Shown: positions 36,963 to 45,092, numbered from the stretch's first letter. The stretch: DNA of 54,298 nt from Chitinophagaceae bacterium (GCA_025449935.1 JANWIJ010000079.1:1-54298); one strand, 5' to 3'. Notes: a model not told the origin generated them from the sequence alone. Translations and numbers: made by a program.

Positions 36963-37796
36963 TTAATAGTCGCCCAGCGTTTCCGGTAGTTGGGTCAGCG
37001 CTTTTGCTAATTGCTCATCATTCGGTGCTATCCCGTGCCACTCATGGGTACCTTCCATAAAATCAACACCTTTCCCCATTACCGTATGCATCATTACAGC
37101 AACCGGTTTGCCCATCCCGGTTAACTTTTTCGCTTCTTCCAGGGTGGCCAGTACTTCATCCATAATATTCCCATTCATTTCCAGCGTGGTCCAGCCAAAG
37201 GCATCAAATTTTTGGCGGATATTGCCGAGTCCCATGACTTTATCCGTAGGGCCGTCAATTTGTTGCCCGTTCCAGTCAATGGTAGAAATGAGGTTGTCCA
37301 CCTTATGATGGGCAGCAAACATGATCGCTTCCCAAACCTGGCCCTCATCCAGCTCCCCATCACCATGCAGGGAAAAAACAGTGGTTTTCTCCTTATTCAG
37401 TTTTTTCGTGAGGGCGGCGCCAATCGCAACACTCATGCCTTGTCCCAATGATCCCGATGCTACCCGCACCCCCGGTAAATGTTCATGGGTGGCCGGGTGT
37501 CCCTGCAGCCTTGAGTTTATTTTACGGAATGTGGACAGCTCTTTAATATCAAAATAACCCGCACGGGCAAGCGTAGAATAAAAAACCGGAGATATATGCC
37601 CGTTTGAGAGGAAAAATACGTCCTCATTCGTAGCATCCATATTAAATGAAGGATTATGCTTCATTACCTTGAAATAGAGAGCAGTAAAAAAATCGGCACA
37701 GCCCAATGATCCGCCCGGGTGGCCACTGTTTGCACCATGTACCATTCTTACAATGTCTCTTCTGATTTGCGTCGCAATGGAAGTAAGTTCTGCCAT
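36963..37796 (-). CDS. Transketolase, N-terminal subunit
   Basis: A 277-residue protein equal to the thiamine-diphosphate-binding half of transketolase. Visible are MVHGANSGHPGGSLGCADF (~18-36), HGDGELDEGQVWEA with the metal-binding GDGxxxEG motif (~144-157) and the later STIDWNGQQIDGP. Split transketolases need a separate C-terminal subunit of ~310 residues. That partner is normally next door but is not here; the downstream neighbour is the convergent permease gene. Intact frame, so it is a natural half and not a truncated gene. Pentose phosphate pathway role expected with a partner encoded elsewhere. Confidence 0.93.
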   Translation of the reverse strand: MAELTSIATQIRRDIVRMVHGANSGHPGGSLGCADFFTALYFKVMKHNPSFNMDATNEDVFFLSNGHISPVFYSTLARAGYFDIKELSTFRKINSRLQGHPATHEHLPGVRVASGSLGQGMSVAIGAALTKKLNKEKTTVFSLHGDGELDEGQVWEAIMFAAHHKVDNLISTIDWNGQQIDGPTDKVMGLGNIRQKFDAFGWTTLEMNGNIMDEVLATLEEAKKLTGMGKPVAVMMHTVMGKGVDFMEGTHEWHGIAPNDEQLAKALTQLPETLGDY

Positions 37797-38028
37797 ATTC
37801 TAATAGGTTGTGATTAAACTTTTTGTATCTTGCCGCTTCAAATCCGGATTGTGCTGCAAATGTGCAATCTTTTTGAATATAAAATTCATCCGGATTGGCA
37901 AAACTCGTAGCAAAATCTAATATCCCCTGGTTTACATAAAATTAATGCTTGTGAGCAGTGAAAATGTAACCATAAAGCAAAACCTATGAGGGTTAAGGCC
38001 TATTTTTGTACCATATAAAACTGCTTAG
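37797..38028. other. Divergent intergenic region, tkt / WecA-like gene
   Basis: 232 bp without a gene. It holds two copies of ATCCGGATTG (37842-37851 and 37888-37897), each containing the palindrome ATCCGGAT, 46 bp apart. On the plus strand a perfect -7 element TATTTTTG (38001-38008) lies 20 bp before the glycosyltransferase ATG and is the likely promoter. No -33 TTTG at standard spacing was found. The transketolase promoter is not clear. Confidence 0.5.
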
Positions 38029-39162
38029 ATGCTTGATGTTTTATTGACGGCTTCGGTTTCTTTTATTATCACATTCCTGGCAATACCCGTGGTTTTGCAG
38101 ATTGCGGATAAGAAAAAACTTTACGATATTCCGGATGAAAGAAAAGTTCATACCCGTCCCGTAGCTTCTTTAGGCGGTGTGGGTATCTTCGGGGGTTTCT
38201 TACTTGCTGCACTTTTGTCGATACAGGGATATTTAAATCCTGAATTTCAATACTTTTTTGCGGCGGCGCTGGTTATCTTTTTCCTCGGATTAAAGGATGA
38301 CCTGATGATATTATCAGCGACCAAGAAATTTATTGGCCAGATCATTGCCGCTTCCATACTCATTCACCTCGGGGGTATCCGGCTGGACAGTATGCACGGT
38401 TTATTTGGATTTGGCCAGGTATCTGAAGGCTTTGGACTGGCCTTGTCTTACCTTACCATAATTGTCGTAATCAATTCTTTTAATCTCATTGATGGAATAG
38501 ATGGGCTGGCTGCCAGTCTTGGTATACTGACCATGACCGTTTTCGGGGCTTATTTTTTCGCGGTAGGTTACCAGGCGTACGCACTGCTGGCTTTTTCAAT
38601 GGCCGGAAGTCTGGTGGCCTTTATCATATTTAATCATCATCCTGCCAAAATATTCATGGGAGATTCCGGCTCACTGATGATCGGCCTGGTGAATTCGATC
38701 CTGGTGATTAAATTCATTACGGTTGCAAATGATCCGTTTGTAACCATCCCTGTACCTTCTTCCGTAGCGATCGGGTTTGCGATACTGATTGTCCCTTTGC
38801 TGGATACGCTCCGCGTTTTCAGTATAAGGATTATACATGCCAGGTCACCATTTACACCCGACCGTAACCACGTGCATCACCTGTTACTTGACAAAGGGCT
38901 GGGTCATGCGGCTGTTACGTTTACCTGTGTGTGTATCAATATTTGCTTTATTATCCTGGCCTGGTTCGGACGGACCCTCGGCCCAAATTATATCATGCTG
39001 ATCATGCTGGCCCTTTCTTTCAGCGGGTTTGGATTACTATACTTTCGCAAGCGCCGCAGAACAATGGTTATTGCGAAAGGTATTAACGGGTCGGCAGAAT
39101 TAAAGACTACTTCAAGAGTGGTGCCGCTTACGCAGGAAGCCCATGTAGCTGATAAGAAATAA
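38029..39162 (+). CDS. WecA/MraY-family undecaprenyl-phosphate sugar-1-phosphate transferase
   Basis: A 377-residue membrane protein with about 11 helices that attaches a sugar-1-phosphate to undecaprenyl phosphate to begin polysaccharide or O-antigen synthesis. Family motifs are DERKVHTRPVASLGGVGIF (~36-54), the acidic GLKDDL (~86-91), NSFNLIDGIDGLA (~149-161), FMGDSGS (~214) and TPDRNHVHH (~278-286). The HVHH-type His motif favours WecA-like GlcNAc-1-phosphate transferase over MraY. Its C-terminal ~30 residues are a polar cytoplasmic tail. Followed by a terminator. Confidence 0.92.
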   Translation: MLDVLLTASVSFIITFLAIPVVLQIADKKKLYDIPDERKVHTRPVASLGGVGIFGGFLLAALLSIQGYLNPEFQYFFAAALVIFFLGLKDDLMILSATKKFIGQIIAASILIHLGGIRLDSMHGLFGFGQVSEGFGLALSYLTIIVVINSFNLIDGIDGLAASLGILTMTVFGAYFFAVGYQAYALLAFSMAGSLVAFIIFNHHPAKIFMGDSGSLMIGLVNSILVIKFITVANDPFVTIPVPSSVAIGFAILIVPLLDTLRVFSIRIIHARSPFTPDRNHVHHLLLDKGLGHAAVTFTCVCINICFIILAWFGRTLGPNYIMLIMLALSFSGFGLLYFRKRRRTMVIAKGINGSAELKTTSRVVPLTQEAHVADKK

Positions 39163-39179
39163 TCATTAAATAATTCGAA

Positions 39180-39218
39180 TACCAAAAGGCGACAACAACG
39201 TCTTCTGGTATTTTTTTT
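39180..39218 (+). terminator. Intrinsic terminator after the WecA-like gene
   Basis: TACCAAAAG pairs with CTTCTGGTA (one mismatch) around an 11-13 nt loop, followed by an eight-T run. It lies 18 bp after the stop and before the frr promoter. Confidence 0.75.
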
Positions 39219-39231
39219 GTCCCGGGTGTAC

Positions 39232-39263
39232 TTTGGGGAGATTCTGCACTTTCAGTAGATTTG
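39232..39263 (+). promoter_or_regulatory. Promoter of frr
   Basis: TTTG at 39232-39235 and TAGATTTG at 39256-39263 are separated by 20 bp, a full match to the Bacteroidota promoter (TTTG, 19-20 bp, TAnnTTTG). Start expected near 39269, about 26 nt before the frr ATG. Confidence 0.75.
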
Positions 39264-39294
39264 CCATCCGGATCGAATCATTTAAACGCATATT

Positions 39295-39858
39295 ATGACA
39301 GACGATATAGCATCAGTCATTTCCGTGGCAGAAGATCACATGAAGAAAGCCATCAATCACCTTGAAGCTGAATTGACAAAAATAAGGGCAGGCAAAGCCA
39401 ACCCGCAGATGCTGGATGGAATTGTGGTTGATTATTATGGTTCTCCCATGCCCATCAACCAGGTAGCCAACATCAGTGTGATGGATGCCCGGACCCTCAG
39501 TATTCAGCCCTGGGAAAAAAATATGCTGCAGCCTATTGAACGGTCCATCATAGCAGCCAATATTGGCATCAATCCACAGAATGACGGGGCCCTGATAAGG
39601 TTATTCTTACCCCCGCTGACCGAGGAAAGAAGGAAAGAGCTGGTAAAAAAATGCCAGTCAGAAGGAGAACATTCCAAAGTCGCTATCCGTAATATCCGTC
39701 GTGATGCGATTGAACACATCAAGCGGTTTCAAAAGAACGGGCTCAGTGAAGATGCGGCAAAAGATGCAGAAGCGGATGTGCAACAGGTGACTGATAAATT
39801 TACGGTAGCCGTGGAGAAACACCTCACCGCGAAAGAAAAAGAGATCATGTCGGTTTAG
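39295..39858 (+). CDS. frr: Ribosome recycling factor
   Basis: A 187-residue factor that, with EF-G, splits post-termination ribosomes. The family signatures are present: HLEAELTKIRAGKANPQMLD (~22-41), the domain II region YYGSPMPINQVANISVMDAR, and PPLTEERRKELVKKCQ (~103). Length (185-187) is exactly as expected. The stop codon overlaps the stop of the convergent EamA gene by 3 bp (window CGGTTTAGCT). It has its own strong promoter. Confidence 0.96.
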   Translation: MTDDIASVISVAEDHMKKAINHLEAELTKIRAGKANPQMLDGIVVDYYGSPMPINQVANISVMDARTLSIQPWEKNMLQPIERSIIAANIGINPQNDGALIRLFLPPLTEERRKELVKKCQSEGEHSKVAIRNIRRDAIEHIKRFQKNGLSEDAAKDAEADVQQVTDKFTVAVEKHLTAKEKEIMSV

Positions 39859-40757
39859 CTATTGCTTTCTTTCTTATCAGGCCGGTTGGCCAGGTAAACG
39901 CCAAGTAGAATAATGCCCAGGCAAACGATTTCAATCCAGGTAATTTTTTCTCCGTCAAGGAATCCCCAGAATAAGGCAATAAACGGGATCCCGTAAGTAA
40001 CTAACGAAGCAAATAAGCCGCCGGCTCGTTGTACGAGTATATAAAATAGCGCCGTGGCGATAGCGCTGCAAACAATACCCAGGCAGACGGATGCCAGTAT
40101 CGCCTCCCTGACAGCTGCATGGCTGAAGTCAACTGCCAGGAAATCCTGCTGCCATAAGACTAATCCGGCGGGAACTGTCATACATGCAAGCGATACGGTT
40201 GCTATATGAATGGGATTGATGCCCTTCAGGTAATGGCTTACCATGTTTACATTGATGCCGTACAGCAGGGTAGCAAGCAGTATAAGTAAGGTATAGCTGA
40301 AATTATCAAAGCTGATCGTTTTTTCTCCGGTCAGTGCAGGTATGAGGGTCAGCAATACTAACCCGAGAAAACCGGTGAGTACGCCGACTATCTTTTGTGT
40401 CTTTATTTTATCCTTAAAAAAAAGGATACCAATTACTACAACACAAATAGGAGTCAGCGAATTAAGAATGCCTCCCAGCGACCCATCCGTTTTTGTCATG
40501 GCAGCGGCAAATAAAAACGCCGGCAACAGGTTCCCGAAAACGGCACTCAGTATAACCAGGCCCGTTTTCTTCCGGGGAATTTTGCTGAAATGAAAAATAG
40601 CAAAGGGTAAAAAGACCAAACCGGCTGAAAATATCCGTAACCCGGCTACCTGTGCGGCGCTGAGGGATACGGTACTGTCCTTCATCAGCTTGAAAGAACT
40701 TCCCCAGATGATACACAGGATAATGAATATCAGCCAGCAAATAAACTTATTACTCAT
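39855..40757 (-). CDS. EamA-family (DMT) metabolite transporter
   Basis: A 300-residue inner-membrane protein with ten helices in two EamA repeats (about 5-135 and 150-290). Each begins with the typical pattern, such as IIWGSSFKLMKDSTVSLSA in the first. I chose ATG at 40757 (MSNKFICWLIF), which puts the first helix at the N-terminus; the frame extends 11 codons upstream. Members export or import amino acids, nucleotides or other small metabolites; the substrate is not predictable here. Convergent and overlapping with frr. Confidence 0.88.
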   Translation of the reverse strand: MSNKFICWLIFIILCIIWGSSFKLMKDSTVSLSAAQVAGLRIFSAGLVFLPFAIFHFSKIPRKKTGLVILSAVFGNLLPAFLFAAAMTKTDGSLGGILNSLTPICVVVIGILFFKDKIKTQKIVGVLTGFLGLVLLTLIPALTGEKTISFDNFSYTLLILLATLLYGINVNMVSHYLKGINPIHIATVSLACMTVPAGLVLWQQDFLAVDFSHAAVREAILASVCLGIVCSAIATALFYILVQRAGGLFASLVTYGIPFIALFWGFLDGEKITWIEIVCLGIILLGVYLANRPDKKESNS

Positions 40758-40870
40758 AAAATGACGGCAAAGTTCATAAAAGGAAGTCATTCATGGTCTT
40801 TTATTTTGGGAACGAATGTTATCGTTTAACCGAAATAGTATATTGCAACCATATTTTCAACTGACAACTT

Positions 40871-41617
40871 ATGACCAGGATAAAACTAAACGGGATCTCC
40901 ACCAGGGCGCCGGAAGGATGGGATAAAAAAGAAACTAAAGAAATAACAGAAATTATCGTCAAGGAACTGGATGACCTGCAAAACCTTTTGTATGCAGAGG
41001 GAAAACATTCCATCCTGGTCATCATCCAGGGAATGGATGGGAGCGGCAAGGATGGGGTAATAAGAAATGTGCTGGGCAATATGAATCCACAGGGAGTTAA
41101 TGTAAGTTCTTTTAAAGCTCCCACCGCGGAGGAGCTTTCCCATGATTTTTTATGGCGTATTCACCGGCACGCGCCGCTTAAGGGCATGATACAGGTGTTC
41201 AACCGGTCTCATTACGAGGATATACTGGTAACCCGGGTGCACAAATGGTGCAGCGATAAAATGGCCGAAAAGAGGATGAAAGCGATCAATGATTTTGAAT
41301 TATTGCTGCAGGAGCATAACAACACGCATATCCTGAAATATTACCTGCACATTTCCCCGGAAGAACAGCACGAAAGGCTGGCGGAGCGGATGAAAGACCC
41401 TACCAAGATGTGGAAATACAATGAAAGGGATTTTGAAGAAGCGAAACTCTGGGATATTTATATGAAAATGTATGAAGATTGCTTTAATCATTGCGATTCA
41501 CCGGCGTGGAATATTATACCGGCTGACCAGAACTGGTATAAAGAATATTTAATCGCCAGCCAGTTGCGGGACTTACTGAAAAGCCTGGATATGCAATTCC
41601 CGGGAATAAAAAAATAA
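40871..41617 (+). CDS. ppk2: Polyphosphate kinase 2 family protein
   Basis: A 248-residue PPK2-type enzyme that transfers phosphate between polyphosphate and nucleotides. The P-loop reads IQGMDGSGKDGVIRN (~49-63), Walker-B-like motif FNRSHYEDILVTRVH (~108-122) and the lid-region RMKDPTKMWKYNERDFEEA. Length (about 230-300) fits single-domain PPK2. Whether it prefers NMP, NDP or both (class I-III) cannot be decided by eye. It precedes mscL by 61 bp. Confidence 0.92.
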   Translation: MTRIKLNGISTRAPEGWDKKETKEITEIIVKELDDLQNLLYAEGKHSILVIIQGMDGSGKDGVIRNVLGNMNPQGVNVSSFKAPTAEELSHDFLWRIHRHAPLKGMIQVFNRSHYEDILVTRVHKWCSDKMAEKRMKAINDFELLLQEHNNTHILKYYLHISPEEQHERLAERMKDPTKMWKYNERDFEEAKLWDIYMKMYEDCFNHCDSPAWNIIPADQNWYKEYLIASQLRDLLKSLDMQFPGIKK

Positions 41618-41678
41618 TTTCAATATTAGGGCGGGGTGCGGATAAAGCCCTACTTTGTATAACACTAAAATTGATTTT

Positions 41679-42047
41679 ATGGGAATGCTTAAAGAATTCA
41701 GGGAATTTGCCATGAAAGGCAATATCGTTGACCTGGCCGTTGCTGTGATTATTGGCGGTGCTTTTGGAAAAGTTGTGACCGCCCTGACCAACAGTATCAT
41801 CATGCCCATTATTGCCATGATCCTCGGCAAGGGGGGAATGTCCGAACTTACTTTTACGGTGGGCCAAACGGTGTTCCCGATCGGGCTATTCATACAGGCG
41901 ATTATTGATTTCATTTTAATTGCCTTAGTACTGTTCCTGATAATAAAGGCCATGAACTCGATGAAGAAAAAAGAGGAAGCGGCTCCCGCAGCCACCCCGG
42001 AAGATATCATGCTGCTCCGTGAAATCCGGGATGCCCTGAAGAAATAA
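41679..42047 (+). CDS. mscL: Large-conductance mechanosensitive channel
   Basis: A 122-residue membrane protein that forms a pentameric osmotic safety valve. The signature MKGNIVDLAVAVIIGGAFGKVVTALTNSIIMP (TM1) is clear, with the second helix GLFIQAIIDFILIALVLFLIIKAM and a C-terminal cytoplasmic helix DIMLLREIRDALKK. I chose ATG at 41679 (MGMLKEFREF); the frame extends eight codons upstream but this is the usual start. A -7-like TACTTTG lies at 41651. Confidence 0.96.
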   Translation: MGMLKEFREFAMKGNIVDLAVAVIIGGAFGKVVTALTNSIIMPIIAMILGKGGMSELTFTVGQTVFPIGLFIQAIIDFILIALVLFLIIKAMNSMKKKEEAAPAATPEDIMLLREIRDALKK

Positions 42048-42095
42048 CGTGGAAAACAGGGACCGCTGCTAAAACCTGATTTCCCTTACTTTTGT

Positions 42096-42127
42096 AAAGT
42101 CCTGTTAGGCTAACAGGACTTTATTTT
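42096..42127 (+). terminator. Intrinsic terminator after mscL
   Basis: A perfect 12-bp inverted repeat AAAGTCCTGTTA-GGC-TAACAGGACTTT (42096-42122) followed by a short T-rich run. It overlaps a perfect -7 match, TACTTTTG (42087-42094), which could start transcription of scpA through the second part of the hairpin. Confidence 0.8.
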
Positions 42128-42146
42128 TATTCCAAATTTCAACCAG

Positions 42147-42935
42147 GTGCAAAATATATCCTACCAGATCAAGTTGCCGCAGTTTGAAGGTCCCTTTGAC
42201 CTCCTGCTTTTTTTCATTGAACGGGATGAACTGGATATTTATAATATAAACATCACCGGTATTATCAATGATTTCCTTGATTATATCCACCAGAGTGAAG
42301 AACTAAACATTGAACTGAGCAGCGAGTTTATTCTTTTCATTTCTACGCTGATGCGTATCAAAGCTAAAATGTTGTTGCCGAGAAAAGAGCTGGATGAGCA
42401 GGGGAATGAGATCGATCCCCGCCAGGAACTCATAAATAAGATACTGGAGTATAAAAGATTTAAAGAGGCTTCTGCGAAAATGGCGGAGATGGAGGCCCTG
42501 CGAATGCTGATGGTAAAAAGAGGGAATATTCAGCGGGAATTGTCGCGGATCGGGGAAGAAGACAGCGAGGGTACGGAGATCCAGAATATCACCATGTTTA
42601 AACTGATGCGGGCTTTTGAGAAAGCGATGCAGAAATACAGCGATCGCATCAATAAGCCGGTGCATACTGTAGTGCAGTACAACTATACGATGGAAGGCAG
42701 CCGGGACCAGATGCTGACGCAGGCCCGTGAACAGAAGACATTGTCCTTTGAAAGAATATTTGACAATTGTGAGAACCGGGTGCATGCAATTTTTCTTTTT
42801 TTATCCCTCCTGGAACTGGTGCAGCAAAAGTTCCTGAAGATTATTATCGGTGAAGGCCGCAATAACTTCATTATCGAGTATAATGAACCCGAAAACCGCA
42901 TTGCGGAACTGGAAGAAGAAAACCCATCTTTATAA
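42147..42935 (+). CDS. scpA: Segregation and condensation protein A
   Basis: A 262-residue kleisin of the SMC-ScpAB chromosome condensin. The N-terminal KLPQFEGPFDLLLFFIERDELDIYNINI is the SMC head-binding domain. The middle is helical (RIKAKMLLPRKELDE...), and the C-terminal winged-helix HAIFLFLSLLELVQQKFLKII (~215-235) contacts the partner SMC head. The start is GTG at 42147, the only suitable start near the conserved N-terminus. No scpB is adjacent. Confidence 0.93.
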   Translation: MQNISYQIKLPQFEGPFDLLLFFIERDELDIYNINITGIINDFLDYIHQSEELNIELSSEFILFISTLMRIKAKMLLPRKELDEQGNEIDPRQELINKILEYKRFKEASAKMAEMEALRMLMVKRGNIQRELSRIGEEDSEGTEIQNITMFKLMRAFEKAMQKYSDRINKPVHTVVQYNYTMEGSRDQMLTQAREQKTLSFERIFDNCENRVHAIFLFLSLLELVQQKFLKIIIGEGRNNFIIEYNEPENRIAELEEENPSL

Positions 42936-42952
42936 CATTAAATCATTTTAAT

Positions 42953-43363
42953 ATGAAACGTTTTGGAACAGCAAACTGGAAAGGCTCCGGTAAAGAAGGA
43001 AAAGGAACCAACAGCACTCAATCAGGAGTATTAAAAGATGCGCAGTACTCCTTTAACACCCGTTTTGCCGAGGGCATAGGAACTAACCCGGAAGAACTGA
43101 TTGCGGCGGCACATGCCGGCTGTTTTACCATGAAGCTGAGTTTTGTGTTGGGAGCAGCAGGGTTCACACCGGATAATATTGATACCAAATGTACCATCAC
43201 ACTGGGCGATGGAGCCATTACTGAAAGTCACCTGGAAGTGAAAGCCACTGTGCCCGGTATTGACGCGGCTAAGTTTGCTGAATGCGCTGCCGAGGCAAAA
43301 GCAAATTGCCCGGTCAGCAAATTGCTGAATACAAATATCACGATGGACGCCAGTCTCGCCTGA
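42953..43363 (+). CDS. OsmC-family peroxiredoxin
   Basis: A 136-residue OsmC/Ohr-like protein that reduces organic hydroperoxides. The two redox cysteines are present: [12 protein letters not shown] (~60) and [10 protein letters not shown] (~119). The catalytic Arg is expected in the N-terminal [10 protein letters not shown] segment, and [11 protein letters not shown] is typical of OsmC rather than Ohr. It starts 17 bp after scpA, so they may share a transcript. Cytoplasmic, no signal peptide. Confidence 0.92.
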   Translation: MKRFGTANWKGSGKEGKGTNSTQSGVLKDAQYSFNTRFAEGIGTNPEELIAAAHAGCFTMKLSFVLGAAGFTPDNIDTKCTITLGDGAITESHLEVKATVPGIDAAKFAECAAEAKANCPVSKLLNTNITMDASLA

Positions 43364-43400
43364 TCACAGTTCAGAAAATTTTGCATACCAACAGAGCAGG

Positions 43401-44039
43401 TTACTCATAAATCCAAAGGAGTACCGGTTTTTTTGATGAATTGATGATCAGCTTAATTTCTTGCAGGAATTGGGGTGATACCGTCGGGCAACCATTGCTC
43501 TGGCAAATTTCCTCCGCGACTTCTGTTTCAGGTACGCAACTGTGCGAATGCAAAACGACGGTACGTTCAAAAGCATTGTTGTTGCTGCTCTCAAGCCCAT
43601 GCAGTTTATAGGAGTATCCCCATTTGCCGGTATAGGAAGACCCAATTCTATACTTGCCCAGCGAGGTGCAGCCACTTCCAACCACATTGCTGTATTGTCG
43701 CCCCTGTAACCAGTTTTGATAGCAATTACCATGCGCTACCAACCCGGCCTGCTGAATCGAATCATTCCTTAAATCGTAGATGAAAAACCTTTCTTGTCCC
43801 GACGGAAGGCTCATGTCCAGTAAAAAACATACGGAAGCATTATAACCTCTTGTATTCAGGAAATGCTTTGCTTCGGAAGCTTTTGATTTGATTTTGTCCG
43901 TGGCGACCGGTAGTGAATAGCTCCCGGATCCATGCACGGGCACTCTATTCTTAACTCCCTGCCAGAAAACGGAAGAGGATAGCCAGCTGATGCAAAGGAA
44001 AAACAGGATAAGGAGAATTGTTGTCCGGGTCTTGGGCAT
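43401..44039 (-). CDS. YkuD_2-type L,D-transpeptidase catalytic-domain protein
   Basis: A 212-residue exported or membrane-anchored protein with an N-terminal hydrophobic segment (ILLILFFLCISWLSSSVFW). The catalytic domain matches the YkuD-like murein L,D-transpeptidase family: GCTSLGKYRIG, YKLHGLE (with His), VVLHSHSCVP and SNGCPTVSP with the nucleophile Cys (~190). It should modify peptidoglycan cross-links or attach proteins to the wall in the periplasm. A terminator-like hairpin and six T's end exactly at its ATG, which makes regulation by attenuation likely. The family is best known from Bacteroidota. Confidence 0.85.
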   Translation of the reverse strand: MPKTRTTILLILFFLCISWLSSSVFWQGVKNRVPVHGSGSYSLPVATDKIKSKASEAKHFLNTRGYNASVCFLLDMSLPSGQERFFIYDLRNDSIQQAGLVAHGNCYQNWLQGRQYSNVVGSGCTSLGKYRIGSSYTGKWGYSYKLHGLESSNNNAFERTVVLHSHSCVPETEVAEEICQSNGCPTVSPQFLQEIKLIINSSKKPVLLWIYE

Positions 44040-44072
44040 AAAAAAGGTTAAGCACCAGGTAGATGCTTAACC
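44040..44072 (-). terminator. Terminator-like hairpin immediately before the YkuD start codon
   Basis: Read on the minus strand, GGTTAAGCA and TGCTTAACC form a perfect 9-bp stem with a 9-nt loop, followed by six T's and then directly the ATG (44039). It could terminate the upstream barrel gene or act as an attenuator for the YkuD gene. Confidence 0.65.
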
Positions 44073-44120
44073 AACGAAAATCCACAAGGACACCGTGTTT
44101 AATGGCCGTTAAGGTTTCTG

Positions 44121-44150
44121 AAAAACTATTTTAATCAATCCCAAACACAA
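44121..44150 (-). promoter_or_regulatory. Candidate promoter of the YkuD gene
   Basis: On the minus strand TTG (44148-44150, within a TTTTTG run) and TAGTTTTT (44121-44128) are 19 bp apart, close to TTTG-N19-TAnnTTTG. A transcript from here would begin about 75 nt before the YkuD ATG and include the terminator-like hairpin. Confidence 0.45.
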
Positions 44151-44222
44151 AAAGATACAATGCCATCCATATTACCCATCCCCATCCTGGCTAAAGCGTA
44201 TTCGCCACGGGGCAGAGACTTT

Positions 44223-44858
44223 TCATTTTTCTTTCTTTTTTGAGTTAGAGGATTGTTTACCGAACCGCCAGCCTGCATACAGCTGAAATACATTGTTTTT
44301 TACATCAATGCTGGGAATAAAAGAAGGTTGCTCGCCGGGTTCGGGTTGCTTGTACAGGTTACCCAGGCTTATATTGACCCGGGCGCCAACTAATATTCCC
44401 CTAAAAGGATGAATCTCCACACCACCACCATACCCATAATCAAAACGGTTATACAAATCCATGAGCTGGCTCCCATTCCCATTCCCGCCGCTTGTGCTGC
44501 TGTCTACTTTTGCATTGAGCAGGAAAGCCATATGGCCTCCAAGAAAAATAGAAATGTATTTGGTTATGTTGATTGACATCAGTTGGGGCATCATTATATA
44601 GTCGAGGTTAACATTACCCGTATTGGTATTGGTTTTATAGTCATACCCCTGGCGGGAAAAGATCAGTTCGGTACGCGAACTGAGAATGCCTTTGGTAGCC
44701 GGGGCTAATACCAGGCCGGCATGAAAGCCTGAACGGCTGCTGTTGTTAATCGAGGAGGCTTTGGTAATATTGGCAAAATTAATACCGGCCCGTATGCCAA
44801 TCTGTGCACCCGCAGAAAGCGGGGCAGACAGGATAAGGAAGACGATTATCTTTCTCAT
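44223..44858 (-). CDS. Outer-membrane beta-barrel protein (PorT-like family)
   Basis: A 211-residue protein with a signal peptide (MRKIIVFLILSAPLSAGAQ) and amphipathic beta-strands typical of the outer-membrane barrel/PorT-like family (e.g. IGIRAGINFANI, GVEIHPFRGILVGARVNISLGNLY, VFQLYAGWRFG). The C-terminus is a Lys/Ser tail and not the terminal Phe. Eight strands are likely. It carries a copy of the shared regulator motif in its promoter, 180 nt upstream, linking it to the sensor/regulator pair. Its role is unknown; membership of the T9SS PorT group proper cannot be shown by eye. Confidence 0.85.
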   Translation of the reverse strand: MRKIIVFLILSAPLSAGAQIGIRAGINFANITKASSINNSSRSGFHAGLVLAPATKGILSSRTELIFSRQGYDYKTNTNTGNVNLDYIMMPQLMSINITKYISIFLGGHMAFLLNAKVDSSTSGGNGNGSQLMDLYNRFDYGYGGGVEIHPFRGILVGARVNISLGNLYKQPEPGEQPSFIPSIDVKNNVFQLYAGWRFGKQSSNSKKKEK

Positions 44859-45025
44859 AAATTAATTTTTATAATGAAAGGAGGGAGGAGAATTTTTATA
44901 AAAGCAGGGTACGGTTTAATCAATGCTTTCCAGCCGACACTAAAGAAAACAGCGAATTTTTTTTTACCTGTCTCCGCAGGGAACCACCAGGATGGGGATA
45001 CAGACAGCACTAAATAGTTTTTCAT
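44855..45025 (-). CDS. Possible 56-residue leader ORF before the barrel gene
   Basis: An ATG frame of 57 codons (MKNYLVLSVSPSWWFPAETG...) begins about 13 nt after the predicted transcription start and ends in TGA that overlaps the barrel gene ATG (ATGA). It is hydrophobic and rich in aromatic residues. Its start and end positions fit a leader peptide translated before the barrel gene. It has no recognisable domain and a frame of this length can occur by chance, so confidence is low. Confidence 0.3.
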   Translation of the reverse strand: MKNYLVLSVSPSWWFPAETGKKKFAVFFSVGWKALIKPYPAFIKILLPPFIIKINL

Positions 45026-45045
45026 CTTCCTGTATTTTTGAAAAT

Positions 45046-45092
45046 TAAACTTAGCGGATTAGCTGAGCTCCGGCAATAGAACAAAAGTTAGT
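45046..45092 (-). promoter_or_regulatory. Shared 19-bp motif plus -7 element, barrel-gene promoter (site 1)
   Basis: On the minus strand ACTAACTTTTGTTCTATTG (45074-45092) ends in TTG, followed after exactly 20 nt by TAAGTTTA (45046-45053). The 19 bp is identical to site 2 at 49193 and has two differences from site 3 at 49888. Predicted start near 45038. The rest of the 323-bp gap (44859-45181) holds the leader ORF described here and nothing else recognisable. Confidence 0.7.

Noticed and set aside
42087-42094. TACTTTTG as the scpA promoter
   Set aside because: The -7 match is perfect, but no -33 partner exists and transcription would start within the mscL terminator stem, so it was left as a remark only.
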